38,411 bases of DNA from Streptomyces durocortorensis (GTDB lineage Bacteria; Actinomycetota; Actinomycetes; Streptomycetales; Streptomycetaceae): contig NZ_JAFEUF010000012.1 in the NCBI RefSeq assembly GCF_016901035.1, forward strand, positions 1 through 38,411, written 5' to 3'. Of this stretch, positions 23,131 through 30,391 are shown piece by piece. Position numbers and translations under genes: made by a program. The notes under the pieces were generated by a model. That model had not been told where the DNA came from and ran no database searches. It saw only the letters and a list, made by a program, of their open reading frames with translations. Each line of letters opens with the position of its first letter. The stretch's first letter is position 1.

Positions 23131-23790
23131 ATGAAGATCGGCATCATCGGCGCGGGCAACATCGGCGGCAACCTGACGCGGCGGCTGACCGCCCTCGGTC
23201 ACGAGGTCGCGGTCGCCAACTCCCGCGGCCCCCATACGCTCACCGCTCTCGCCGAAGAGACCGGGGCGAAGCCGGTGACCGCGTCGGACGCCGCGAAGGG
23301 CGCCCAGGTGGTCGTGGTCACCGTGCCGCTCAAGGCCGTGCCCGACCTGCCCGTCGGCTTCCTCGACGGCGTCGCGGAGGGCGCCGCGGTCATCGACACG
23401 GGCAACTACTACCCACAGCAGCGCGACGGCCGCATCGCCGCTATCGAGGACGGGCTGCCCGAGAGCCGGTGGACGGAGCAGCAGATCGGCCACCCCGTGA
23501 TCAAGGCGTTCAACGGCACGTACGCCCAGGACATCCTGGACCGGGGCCACCCGCAGGGCACCCGGGGCCGGCAGGCGCTCCCGGTGGCCGGCGACGACCC
23601 GCGGGCGAAGCAGGTGGTGCGCGACCTCATCGACGAGCTGGGCTTCGACACGGTCGACAGCGGCGGCCTGGACGACTCGTGGCGCCAGCAGCCCGGCACG
23701 CCGGTGTACGGCAGCCGGGGCGATGTCGACGACATCGCGAAGGCGCTCGCGGAAGCGTCCCCGGAGCGCACGGCGGAGTGGCGCGCCTGA
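23131..23790 (+). CDS. NADPH-dependent F420 reductase-like NAD(P)-binding protein
   Basis: The 219-aa protein has an N-terminal Rossmann fold with GAGNIGGNL (GxGxxG at residues 7-12) and VAVANSRGPHTL, where the Asn-Ser-Arg after the second strand points to NADP. VVVTVPLKAV, AAVIDTGNYYPQQRDGRI and IKAFNGTYAQDIL are the core motifs of the F420-dependent NADP reductase family. A true F420:NADP reductase role is possible, since Streptomyces makes F420, but this YadG-like branch often has an unknown substrate. AAAGG lies before the ATG. A perfect SigR-type promoter upstream suggests induction by thiol-oxidative stress. Confidence 0.88.
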   Translation: MKIGIIGAGNIGGNLTRRLTALGHEVAVANSRGPHTLTALAEETGAKPVTASDAAKGAQVVVVTVPLKAVPDLPVGFLDGVAEGAAVIDTGNYYPQQRDGRIAAIEDGLPESRWTEQQIGHPVIKAFNGTYAQDILDRGHPQGTRGRQALPVAGDDPRAKQVVRDLIDELGFDTVDSGGLDDSWRQQPGTPVYGSRGDVDDIAKALAEASPERTAEWRA

Positions 23791-23828
23791 CAGCGGGCGT
23801 CCTTCTGTGAGGGAAGACCGGCGAAGAC

Positions 23829-23867
23829 TCCGGCCGGGCGGGCGACGGGGGTATCCGCCCGGCCGGA
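23829..23867. terminator. Bidirectional terminator with 13-bp perfect arms
   Basis: TCCGGCCGGGCGG (23829-23841) and CCGCCCGGCCGGA (23855-23867) are perfect inverted repeats around a 13-nt loop, in the gap between the convergent reductase and Asp23-like genes. Confidence 0.65.
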
Positions 23868-23973
23868 TCGTCGGCTGCCCGAAACATTCCCCTCACATCG
23901 TCGGTTTGTCCTTGGACCGCGCCGTCACCTCATCCGATGCCCTCCGACCACACGGTCACATCGTCGACCGCCG

Positions 23974-24312
23974 TCAGACCACTCCAGTCACGGTGATCCG
24001 CACCGAGACTGCGGGCTCCTCGGGCAACGCCGCGAGGACCGCCGTCCGTACGGCCCGGGTCACGTCGAGCGCCCGGTGACCGCGGCGCAGCACGAGCCGG
24101 ATGTCCAGGCGCCAGCCGCCGCCCTCGTCCCGGCCGACCCGCACGCCGGGCGTCCGGTTCCCGGTGAGTGGGGCACGGCGCTGGGTGCGGTCGGTGATCC
24201 GGGTGCGCAGCAGGTCCGCGACGCCGGGGCGCAGGAAGGCGACGCCCGGCACGCCGCGAGCAGCCTCGGCCGCCGCCCCGGCCACCCGGTCCCGGCTTGT
24301 GTCCGCGGTCAT
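23974..24312 (-). CDS. Asp23/Gls24-like protein, third gene of the ECF sigma operon
   Basis: The 112-aa protein begins MTADTSRDRVAGAAAEAARG and has the short alpha-beta pattern of Asp23-like domains: a helix, PGVAFLRPGV, a WRLDIRLVLRRG strand pair, a helix with DVTRAVRTAVLAALPEE, and a final SVRITVTGVV strand. It lacks the poly-Ala/Gly N-terminal extension of the Asp23 encoded across the divergent promoter. Its ATG overlaps the stop of the zinc-finger/Asp23-like gene (ATGA), so the three minus-strand genes form one translationally coupled operon. It may form a scaffold with the other Asp23-type proteins and AmaP, which is inference. Confidence 0.75.
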   Translation of the reverse strand: MTADTSRDRVAGAAAEAARGVPGVAFLRPGVADLLRTRITDRTQRRAPLTGNRTPGVRVGRDEGGGWRLDIRLVLRRGHRALDVTRAVRTAVLAALPEEPAVSVRITVTGVV

Positions 24313-25034
24313 CGCGCTGCTCCCGTCCCGTATCCGTCGGCCCGGCCGTCCGCGTGATCGCCGGTGGCTGTGTCCGTGCCGTCGTTCCCTTCGCCGTATC
24401 CGCCGTGGCCGGAGGCCTCGTAGAAGACGTCAAGGCTGTCGACGGGGTCGAGGATGTCGACGACGAGGACGTCCGTGGTGGCGAGGCGGATGCCGATGTC
24501 CCGGTCGGCGACCTCGGCGATCCGTGCGCGCACGGCGTCGGCCAGGTCCCGCATGGGCACGCCGAGACTCGCCGCGACTTCGACCCGGACGTGCAGTTCC
24601 CCGGTGGGGTCCTCATGGTCGAGGGGGGTGACGCGGCAGCTCCCGGCCCGCACCCCGGGCAGCCCGTCGACCGCCGCCCGCAGCATCCGCGCGACCGCGG
24701 CCTCGACCATCCAGTGGTCCTCCTCCGGTTCCCCGAGCGGCAGCGGACGGCCCGGGCGCAGTTCGAGCCGTACGAGGTCCATCACACGGGCTGTCACGGC
24801 CGTGGCGTCCGGTGGGCCGGGCTCCTGCGCACAGGAGCGGCGCACCGCGTCACCGAGGCCCTTGAGGTCGGCCAGGGCTGCCGAGCAGTGGGGGCAGTCT
24901 GCGAAGTGGGGGTCGTCCGACGAACGGCCGGTGTCCCAGGCGTCCCAGACGTCGGTGAGCAGTCGCCCGCAGTCGAGCCGCTCGTCCTCCTCCTCGTACC
25001 GGCTGTCCTCCGGCCGGTCCCGGTTGGCGCTCAT
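24309..25034 (-). CDS. Probable anti-sigma factor: zinc-finger motif fused to an Asp23-like domain
   Basis: The 241-aa product has an N-terminal H43-x3-C47-x2-C50 motif (DPHFADCPHCSAALADL), the core of zinc-binding anti-sigma (ZAS) domains, with a helix before it. From about residue 90 to 200 it turns into an Asp23-like region (VEAAVARMLRAAVDGLPGV, ELHVRVEVAASLGVPMRDLA, IGIRLATTDVLVVDILD). The C-terminus is Gly/Asp-rich. No membrane helix is present, unlike most ECF anti-sigma factors, so it is probably cytosolic or held by Asp23/AmaP contacts. The ATG at 25034 overlaps the sigma-factor stop (ATGA). Position and ZAS motif make it the expected partner of that sigma factor. Confidence 0.75.
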   Translation of the reverse strand: MSANRDRPEDSRYEEEDERLDCGRLLTDVWDAWDTGRSSDDPHFADCPHCSAALADLKGLGDAVRRSCAQEPGPPDATAVTARVMDLVRLELRPGRPLPLGEPEEDHWMVEAAVARMLRAAVDGLPGVRAGSCRVTPLDHEDPTGELHVRVEVAASLGVPMRDLADAVRARIAEVADRDIGIRLATTDVLVVDILDPVDSLDVFYEASGHGGYGEGNDGTDTATGDHADGRADGYGTGAAR

Positions 25035-25618
25035 CGCCATGCGCTCATCGCCTCCGTCAGGGAGCGGCGGGCACGGAAGACCCGGCCACGGACCGCCTGC
25101 AGACTGATTCCGACCGTTTCCGCGATGCTCTCGTACGACAGTCCCTGCATCTCGCGCAGCACCCAGCACACGCGCTGTTCGGGTGAGAGGGCCGCCATCG
25201 CCTTGGCCAGCGCGTCGGCGGCGGCCCGCGACTCCGCCGCACGGGCGGGGGACGCCTGGTGCTCGGGGGCGGCCTGCTCGGGCACCGAGTCGAGGTCCGC
25301 CGCGGGTCTGCGGGCTCTGAGCCGGTTGAGGCACCGGTTGGTGACGATGCGGTAGAGCCAGGTGTGGAAGGAGGCGTCACGGCGGAACTCGGGGAGTTTG
25401 CGCCAGGCGCTCACGAAGGCGTCCTGCACGGCGTCCTCGGCGTCCGCCCGGTCCCCGAGGACGCGCGTCGCCAGCTGCAGCATCGTGGGACCGTGCCTGC
25501 GCACCAGCACTTCGAAGGCATCCTCGTCCCCCTCCCCGGCCCGCACGACCAACAGCGCCTCGTCGGACGGCACGGCGTCCGGCACGCGCTCCGTCAGCTG
25601 ATTCCCGTCACCGGGCAC
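25031..25618 (-). CDS. ECF-type RNA polymerase sigma factor
   Basis: The 195-aa protein has sigma region 2 (about 25-95; FEVLVRRHGPTMLQLATRVL, AEDAVQDAFVSAWRKLPEFR, SFHTWLYRIVTNRCLNRLRA) and region 4 (about 138-190; LSPEQRVCWVLREMQGLSYE, then SIAETVGISLQAVRGRVFRA). An Ala/Glu-rich linker joins them, and there is no C-terminal extension. GTG at 25618 has GGAAGGAG upstream. It is the first gene of a coupled three-gene operon with a ZAS/Asp23-like fusion and an Asp23-like protein. The gap to the divergent Asp23-AmaP operon contains identical box pairs on both strands, consistent with this sigma factor driving itself and the divergent genes. Confidence 0.93.
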   Translation of the reverse strand: MPGDGNQLTERVPDAVPSDEALLVVRAGEGDEDAFEVLVRRHGPTMLQLATRVLGDRADAEDAVQDAFVSAWRKLPEFRRDASFHTWLYRIVTNRCLNRLRARRPAADLDSVPEQAAPEHQASPARAAESRAAADALAKAMAALSPEQRVCWVLREMQGLSYESIAETVGISLQAVRGRVFRARRSLTEAMSAWR

Positions 25619-25696
25619 GGACCAACTCCTTCCCTGCTCATTTCCACGACGCTCGCTCCCGCTTCTTTCCCAGCGTCCTCATGACCGCTTCTCGTG

Positions 25697-25727
25697 GTTG
25701 GACACGGCGCCGGACCGAACGTCACGC
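25697..25727 (-). promoter_or_regulatory. Candidate ECF promoter driving the sigma operon (mirror copy)
   Basis: On the minus strand GCGTGACG (25727-25720) and GTGTCCAAC (25705-25697) are separated by 14 nt. The same boxes with the same spacing occur on the plus strand at 25755-25785. Distances fit -35 and -10 elements, with a start about 70 nt before the sigma-factor GTG. Confidence 0.65.
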
Positions 25728-25754
25728 ACCCGCGGGAGAAATTTCTGCGAACCC

Positions 25755-25785
25755 GCGTGACGAATCGGCGGACGGCGTGTCCAAC
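25755..25785 (+). promoter_or_regulatory. Candidate ECF promoter driving the Asp23-AmaP operon
   Basis: GCGTGACG (25755-25762), a 14-nt spacer and GTGTCCAAC (25777-25785) face the Asp23 gene, 45 nt before its ATG. The spacer sequence differs from that of the mirror copy while the boxes are identical, which points to selection on the boxes. Confidence 0.65.
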
Positions 25786-25829
25786 GAGATGTCAGGCAGA
25801 ACGAGCCGAGCGATATGCGAGGAGTTTCC

Positions 25830-26354
25830 ATGACCACCACCCAGGCAGCAGCAGCCTTTCCCGCCGCGGGCACCCCTTCGGGCGCGGGCGGGCCGAAGCA
25901 GAGCGGCTCCACGGGCGGGACGACCACGCTCGGCAGCGGGGCCACCGGTGCGGCCGAGCCCGCGGCGACGCGGGGGCGCACCTCCATCGCGGACACGGTC
26001 GTCGTGAAGATCGCGGGGATGGCTGCCCGGGAGATCCCCGGCGTTCACGACATGGGCGGCGGCCTCTCCCGCACCCTCGGCGCGGTCCGCGACCGGGTGC
26101 CGGGCGGGCGTCCGAACATCGGGCGGGGCGTCAAGGTCGAGGTGGGCGAGCGCCAGACCGCCATCGACCTCGATCTCGTCGTCGAGTACGGGGTCGCGAT
26201 CACCGATGTGGCGCATGACGTCCGGGAGAACGTCATCGCGGCGGTGGAGCGGACCACGGGCCTTGAGGTCGTCGAGGTCAACGTGACGGTGAACGACGTG
26301 CATCTGCCCGAGGACGACGACGAGGCCGCCCCGGCCGAGACCCGCGTGGCGTGA
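25830..26354 (+). CDS. Asp23/Gls24 family envelope stress response protein
   Basis: The 174-aa protein has a low-complexity Ala/Gly/Pro N-terminus (1-50) and a full Asp23 domain (about 52-160): TSIADTVVVKIAGMAAREIP, GVHDMGGGLSRTLG, GRGVKVEVGERQTAIDLDLV, VEYGVAITDVAHDVRENV and LEVVEVNVTVNDVHLPED. In Gram-positive bacteria Asp23 is an abundant envelope-stress protein held at the membrane by AmaP. ATG at 25830 has GAGGAG 5 nt upstream; an in-frame ATG at 25815 precedes that SD and is unlikely. First gene of the divergent operon, with a DUF2273-like gene 5 bp downstream. Confidence 0.93.
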   Translation: MTTTQAAAAFPAAGTPSGAGGPKQSGSTGGTTTLGSGATGAAEPAATRGRTSIADTVVVKIAGMAAREIPGVHDMGGGLSRTLGAVRDRVPGGRPNIGRGVKVEVGERQTAIDLDLVVEYGVAITDVAHDVRENVIAAVERTTGLEVVEVNVTVNDVHLPEDDDEAAPAETRVA

Positions 26355-26358
26355 CGGC

Positions 26359-26586
26359 GTGACACGGCGGATGGACGAATCGGGCCCGGCGGGCGGTGCG
26401 CCCGGCCGGGGCGTGGTCGGGGCTGCCGCGGGCATGGCGCTGGGATTCGCGGGCTGGTTCGGGGGGTTCGGGGCGTTTCTCGTGGTCGCGTCGCTCGGCG
26501 CGGTGGGCTGGTTCGCCGGGCACCTCGTGGACCGTGGGACCAGCTTGCGCGAGTTCCTGGACGCGGTGGCGGGGCGGCGGCCATGA
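26359..26586 (+). CDS. Small membrane protein of the Asp23 operon (DUF2273-like)
   Basis: The 75-aa protein is Gly-rich with one long or hairpin hydrophobic region (about 17-55; GVVGAAAGMALGFAGWFGGF, then AFLVVASLGAVGWFAGHLVD) and a short polar C-terminus. Size, composition and position between Asp23 and the DUF6286-like gene match the DUF2273 small membrane proteins found in Asp23 clusters. GTG at 26359 or ATG at 26371 could be the start; neither has a clear SD, so translation is probably coupled to the Asp23 stop 4 bp upstream. Its end overlaps the next ATG (ATGA). Confidence 0.78.
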   Translation: MTRRMDESGPAGGAPGRGVVGAAAGMALGFAGWFGGFGAFLVVASLGAVGWFAGHLVDRGTSLREFLDAVAGRRP

Positions 26587-27605
26587 CGGTCCCCGCCACC
26601 GGGCGTGGCACGACGACGGTGGCTCCTCGCGCCGTGCGGCGGATCGCCGAACGGGCGGCGGCAGAGGCTCTGCCCGACGGCGGCGCGGTGACCCGTGGCT
26701 CCGCGTCGGTGCGCGGCGCCTCCGCGCGGGTGACGCTCCGCCTCCGACTGCCGTATCCGGTACGGGCAGATGAGACGGCCGGGCTGATCCGCGACCGTGC
26801 GCGGAGCCGGACGGCGGCACTGACGGGCCTGTTCGTCCCCCACGCCGACATCCGGATCGACGCGCTCTCGGTACTCCCCGTGCCACCGGCCCGGCAGCTC
26901 ACGGACGGTCAGCCCCCAGGGGCCGACGCTACGGCTAGCGGAGTTGAAGCCGCCGCCGGGATCGGTGGACGGGGCGGCCGGATCCGTGCTCAGCGCCGGC
27001 TCCCTGCGGCGGTGACGGCGATCGTGGGGGCCGCCGGCTGCGCGCTGCTCCTGGTCGACGTCATCTCCGTCCGGCTCGGCGGCACGCCGGCCGCCTGGCG
27101 GACCTGGCTGGTCGACTGGGCGGCGACGCACAGCCCGGCGGACGCGGCGGTCAGGGTCGGCGGAGTGGTGGCAGCGCTGACCGGTCTCTGGCTGCTGGGG
27201 TGCGCCCTGCTGCCGGGGCTGCGGCGCGGGCTGACCATGGCCGAGCCCGGGCCGCAACTGCGGGCGGCGCTCGACCGAACGGCCGCCGCTCGGATCGTCC
27301 AGGACAGGGCCGCCACCGTGCCCGGGGTGGTTCGGGTCCGGGTGCGTGTGCGGCGGCGGCGCGTGCGGGTGCGGGCAGATGTGGGGTTCGGCGATCCGCA
27401 GCAGGTACGCGCCGAGGTGGTACGGGTCGTCGGAGCTGCCCTGCCGGAGCTGGCCCTGGCGCGAACGCCCGCCCTGCGGGTCCGGGTCCGGAGTGAGCCG
27501 CGCGGGCTGCCGCCGACGACCGAGGAGTCGGCGGAGTCCCCGGCGGCTTCGCCTGGAGTGCCGGCAGCTTCGGCTGCGGCTTCGACTGAACGGCAAGAGG
27601 GGTGA
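26583..27605 (+). CDS. DUF6286-like membrane protein with an N-terminal Asp23-like part
   Basis: The 340-aa protein starts with an Asp23-like half (about 10-100; APRAVRRIAERAAAEALPDG, ASARVTLRLRLPYPVRADE). A linker leads to two membrane helices (about 141-163, AAVTAIVGAAGCALLLVDVI, and 191-211) that enclose an extracytoplasmic loop of some 28 residues rich in Trp (AAWRTWLVDWAATHS). After GLRRGLTM comes a cytoplasmic domain (about 225-300, VPGVVRVRVRVRRRRVRVRA) and a Pro/Ala/Ser tail. This matches DUF6286 proteins of actinobacterial Asp23 loci as I recall them. Overlapping stop/start with its upstream neighbour indicates one operon. Role: probable membrane scaffold of the Asp23 layer. Confidence 0.8.
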   Translation: MTVPATGRGTTTVAPRAVRRIAERAAAEALPDGGAVTRGSASVRGASARVTLRLRLPYPVRADETAGLIRDRARSRTAALTGLFVPHADIRIDALSVLPVPPARQLTDGQPPGADATASGVEAAAGIGGRGGRIRAQRRLPAAVTAIVGAAGCALLLVDVISVRLGGTPAAWRTWLVDWAATHSPADAAVRVGGVVAALTGLWLLGCALLPGLRRGLTMAEPGPQLRAALDRTAAARIVQDRAATVPGVVRVRVRVRRRRVRVRADVGFGDPQQVRAEVVRVVGAALPELALARTPALRVRVRSEPRGLPPTTEESAESPAASPGVPAASAAASTERQEG

Positions 27606-27609
27606 GGGA

Positions 27610-28200
27610 ATGTCGGTGATCAGGCGGGGCGTGGTCAACCGGTCGCTGCTCGGTGCTGTCGGGCTGGTGCTGCTGGCCGGCGGCAGCTGGCTGGCCGTGG
27701 GTGACGGTTCGGCGTGGGCCCCGATGGAGAACCGTCTGCCGCACTGGTGGCCGGTGCCTCCGGCGGACGGGGTGCTGCTGGACCGCGGGCTGCTGGCACG
27801 GCTCCGGGAGAACGGCTGGTGGAGTCCCGCGCTGATCGCCGGGCTCGCCGTCGTCCTGTCTCTGCTGGTGTGGTGGCTGGCCCGTCAGGCGTTGTCGGGC
27901 GGTCCCCGGTGGGCGGTGCTGCCGCGGACCGGGCCGGTGCTGCGCAGGCGCGCGTGGGAGCGGGCGATGACAGCGCAGGCAGCGGCGTTCGACGACGTGG
28001 CGCGCGCCCGGGTGCGCCTGGTGGACCGGCCTCTGCGGGCCGCTGTCACGGTGGTCGTGGAGCCCGGGGCTCGGCCGGCGGAGGTGGTGCGATCCGTGGC
28101 CGGGGTCATCGCGGACGCCCGTGCCAGCAGCGGAGTCCGTAGCCTGTCGGCCGACGTACGGATACGGGTCGTGAACCGACGGGAGCGGCGGACGCGTTGA
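27610..28200 (+). CDS. amaP: AmaP-like alkaline shock membrane anchor protein
   Basis: The 196-aa protein has two N-terminal membrane helices (about 12-30 and 73-91) separated by a roughly 40-residue extracytoplasmic loop with several Trp and Pro. A cytoplasmic domain follows (about 100-190; AAAFDDVARARVRLVDRPLR, AVTVVVEPGARPAEVVRSVA, RSLSADVRIRVVNRRER), which is the AmaP layout. In Staphylococcus AmaP anchors Asp23 to the membrane. Its ATG is 4 bp after the DUF6286-like stop, with GAGGGGTGAGGGA upstream. It is the last gene of the operon that starts with Asp23. Confidence 0.85.
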   Translation: MSVIRRGVVNRSLLGAVGLVLLAGGSWLAVGDGSAWAPMENRLPHWWPVPPADGVLLDRGLLARLRENGWWSPALIAGLAVVLSLLVWWLARQALSGGPRWAVLPRTGPVLRRRAWERAMTAQAAAFDDVARARVRLVDRPLRAAVTVVVEPGARPAEVVRSVAGVIADARASSGVRSLSADVRIRVVNRRERRTR

Positions 28201-28330
28201 AGCACTGCGGACCCGGGTTCGGGGCGGGGCGGGACGGGAATGCGCCACGGTCGTCCGGTCGGTGCCACCCACGGTGAGCGAATCCGTGCCTGCCTCGGTG
28301 CACTGTCCCATCCCGTCACCCGACAGAATC

Positions 28331-28342
28331 TACCCGCGAGTA
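28331..28342. promoter_or_regulatory. Near-palindromic operator-like site
   Basis: TACCCGCGAGTA is a 12-bp palindrome with one mismatched pair, inside an AT-richer patch (ATCTACCCGCGAGTAAGGTA) about 86 bp before the SRPBCC start. It resembles TetR-type operators of the TAC-N6-GTA kind. No regulator gene lies next to it. Confidence 0.3.
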
Positions 28343-28427
28343 AGGTATGGCCTCCGGGATGTCGGCTCCACGGTCCGTACGGCACCCGGGCGTGGTCCGT
28401 CGACGGCCGTGGACAAGGAGTCGCGCC

Positions 28428-28946
28428 ATGCCCCGCACCATGTCCGTAGCGGACAGCATCATCATCGACGCCTCCCCGGCACGGGTCTACGAACAGCTCA
28501 GCGACCCCACGGCGATGGGGCGTTGGAGCCCCGAGAACCGGGGCGCGACCGTGCACGGCGACCGGCACGACGCGTACGTCGGGATGGTCTTCGAGGGCCG
28601 GAACAAGCGCGGTGCCGCCCGCTGGACGACCCGGTGCACGGTGACGGCGGCCGACCCCGGCGAACGCTTCGCCTTCCGGGTGCACGCGATCGGCCTGCGA
28701 CGCCCTCTGCTCCCGGGGCCGATCGCCACATGGGAATACCGTTTCGAGGCTGTGGACGGGGCGACCCGGGTGACCGAGACCTGGACCGACGACCGCCGTC
28801 GCTGGCCGGACTTCCTCGCCAACGCCTTCGACCGCGTGGCGACGGGCGGGAAGACCTTCGCGCAGTTCCAGGGCGGCAACATCCGTACGACGCTGAAGCG
28901 TCTCAAGGCGGCGCTGGAGGCAGACGCCCCAGGAGCCGGAAACTAG
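28428..28946 (+). CDS. SRPBCC family protein
   Basis: The 172-aa protein has the SRPBCC/polyketide-cyclase pattern: VADSIIIDASPARVYEQLSD, PTAMGRWSPENRGATV, a central RWTTRCTVTAADPGERFAF, WEYRFEAVDGATRVTETWTD and a C-terminal amphipathic helix (NIRTTLKRLKAALEAD). It probably binds a hydrophobic ligand; the ligand is unknown. AAGGAG lies 8 nt before the ATG. It follows amaP by 227 bp and probably has its own promoter region, containing a TetR-like palindrome. An IS element has inserted 13 bp after its stop. Confidence 0.88.
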   Translation: MPRTMSVADSIIIDASPARVYEQLSDPTAMGRWSPENRGATVHGDRHDAYVGMVFEGRNKRGAARWTTRCTVTAADPGERFAFRVHAIGLRRPLLPGPIATWEYRFEAVDGATRVTETWTDDRRRWPDFLANAFDRVATGGKTFAQFQGGNIRTTLKRLKAALEADAPGAGN

Positions 28947-28959
28947 CCCGCCGGAGCGG

Positions 28960-28963
28960 CTAG
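28960..28963. repeat. Left copy of 4-bp target duplication (CTAG)
   Basis: CTAG flanks the IS on the left; the same four bases flank it on the right at 30526-30529. IS701-family elements make 4-bp duplications. Confidence 0.75.
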
Positions 28964-29097
28964 TACTCCAGCCGGACTTCGGTGTATGTCCTGGTCAACG
29001 GCTTGAGCGTGGGGATTTTAGCGGGGTGGTGCCGGGTGTGGGGCGGGTTCGCCTGTCCTGTCCCGCGAAGGAGTGGCCGCGCCGTGTGTAGTGACAG
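28964..29097. repeat. Left terminal inverted repeat of the IS (134 bp)
   Basis: It starts TACTCCAGCCGGACTTCGGT and is identical to the reverse complement of 30392-30525 over 134 bp. After one mismatch (29098) six more bases match. Confidence 0.93.
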
Positions 29098-30370
29098 CGG
29101 CGGGCCCGGGCCTGGTGTCGGCGGCGCCATCTCGACCACTGCATTGCATGGTTGCCCTGTCGAGCAGGACGTCGGCGGGTAGTTGCCAGTAGACGGCGGA
29201 TCTCGGCCGGGGTGAGGTCCACGAGGTCGGGTGTGTCGTGACCGGCTCCCCCTTTTGGCGCTCTTGAGCGGCGGTAACGGCGAGAAACGCGTGGGCGAGC
29301 ATGGCGAGGGTGATGTGCCGGTGCCAGCCGACGTAGCGGCGGACTTCGTACTGGTCCAGGCCGCATTCGTTCTTCGCGCTCTGGAAGCACTCCTCGATCT
29401 TCCAGCGGCACCCGGCGACCTGAACGAGATCGGCGACGGTGGCGTCCAAGGGGGCTGATGCGAGGAAGTAGGCGAGCTCGTCGGGCTTGGCGATGCTGCG
29501 GCGGGCGAGCATCCAGCGTTGTCGGGTGGGCTCGTCGCCGTCGAACTCCCAGACGGCCGGCAGACGGGCGGCAGCCCAGTCGTAGAGCCGAGGTCCCTTG
29601 GCGCCGTCGCCGCAGGAGAGCCGCTGCCATGCCTCGTCGGGGGCCTGGCCGATGAGGTGGTCGATGCGGGGGCCGTGGACCTGCTGGGATTTGGGCACTG
29701 CCATGACGTAGGACAGGCTGGCGTCCTCCAGAAAGCGTCGGAAGCGGGAGTCCTGTCCGTAGGCGGCATCGGCCGCGACCCAGGTGACGGGCAGGGGGCC
29801 GGCCTGCGCGCGCAGGACCATGGTGCGGGCCAGCTCGTTCTTGGTCGCGAATGGGCGATTTTCGGGGATGCGGGCTGTGCGGCAGCGTTCGGGGTCGTCG
29901 GTCCAGGACTTGGGGAGGTAGAGCTCGCGATCGACGAGAGCGTGGCCGCGGGTGGTGGCGTAGGCGGCGAAGACGCCGATCTGGCAGTTCTCGGTGCGGC
30001 CGGCGGTTCCGGAGTACTGCCGTTGCACCCCGGCGGAGGTGGTGCCCTTCTTGACGAATCCGGTGTCATCAATGATCAGGATGCCCTCGTCGGTGCCGAG
30101 GTGTTCGGCGACGTATCCCTGCAGGTCGTTGCGTATCCCGTCGGCCTCCCAGCGGCTCTTCCCCAGGAGGTGCTGCAGCCCGTCAGGGGTGGGGTGCCCG
30201 GCGAACTCGGCCAGTTGCCAGGAGTTCTTGCGCCCCACGGGCCCGAGCAGTCCTCGCACGTAGTCCCGCATCCGGCGTCTGGGCTCGACGCGGGGGAAAC
30301 GGTGTCCGATCCGCAAGAAGAGTTCTTCCAGCTCTTGTTCCCACACGGAGGCGGGTACGTCATCGATCAC
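28995..30370 (-). pseudogene. IS701-family transposase, frameshifted (or made by -1 frameshifting)
   Basis: From GTG at 30370 the frame encodes an IS701-type DDE transposase: RMRDYVRGLLGPVGRKNSWQ, then GILIIDDTGFVKKGTTSAGV with the first catalytic Asp, WVAADAAYGQDSRFR with the second, and WKIEECFQSAKNECGLDQYE with the Glu. After AHAFLAVTAAQERQKG the frame runs into unrelated sequence to 29018, whereas the -1 frame gives the expected C-terminus (TPDLVDLTPAEIRRLLA, WSRWRRRHQARARRCHY) to 28995. The switch coincides with A-AAG-GGG (29255-29249), a canonical -1 slippery heptamer inside an A4G5 run. So it is either a one-base indel or real frameshifting. Indel is the simpler reading, as the family normally uses one ORF. 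Confidence 0.85.
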
Positions 30371-30391
30371 ATGCGATGGCTGTCCCCGCCA

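Noticed and set aside
21845..23134. A plus-strand frame opposite ctaD
   Set aside because: Charged low-complexity antisense of cytochrome oxidase; ctaD is certain.
24297..25355. Plus-strand frame opposite the sigma and zinc-finger genes
   Set aside because: Shadow of the minus-strand operon, whose products show clear sigma and ZAS motifs.
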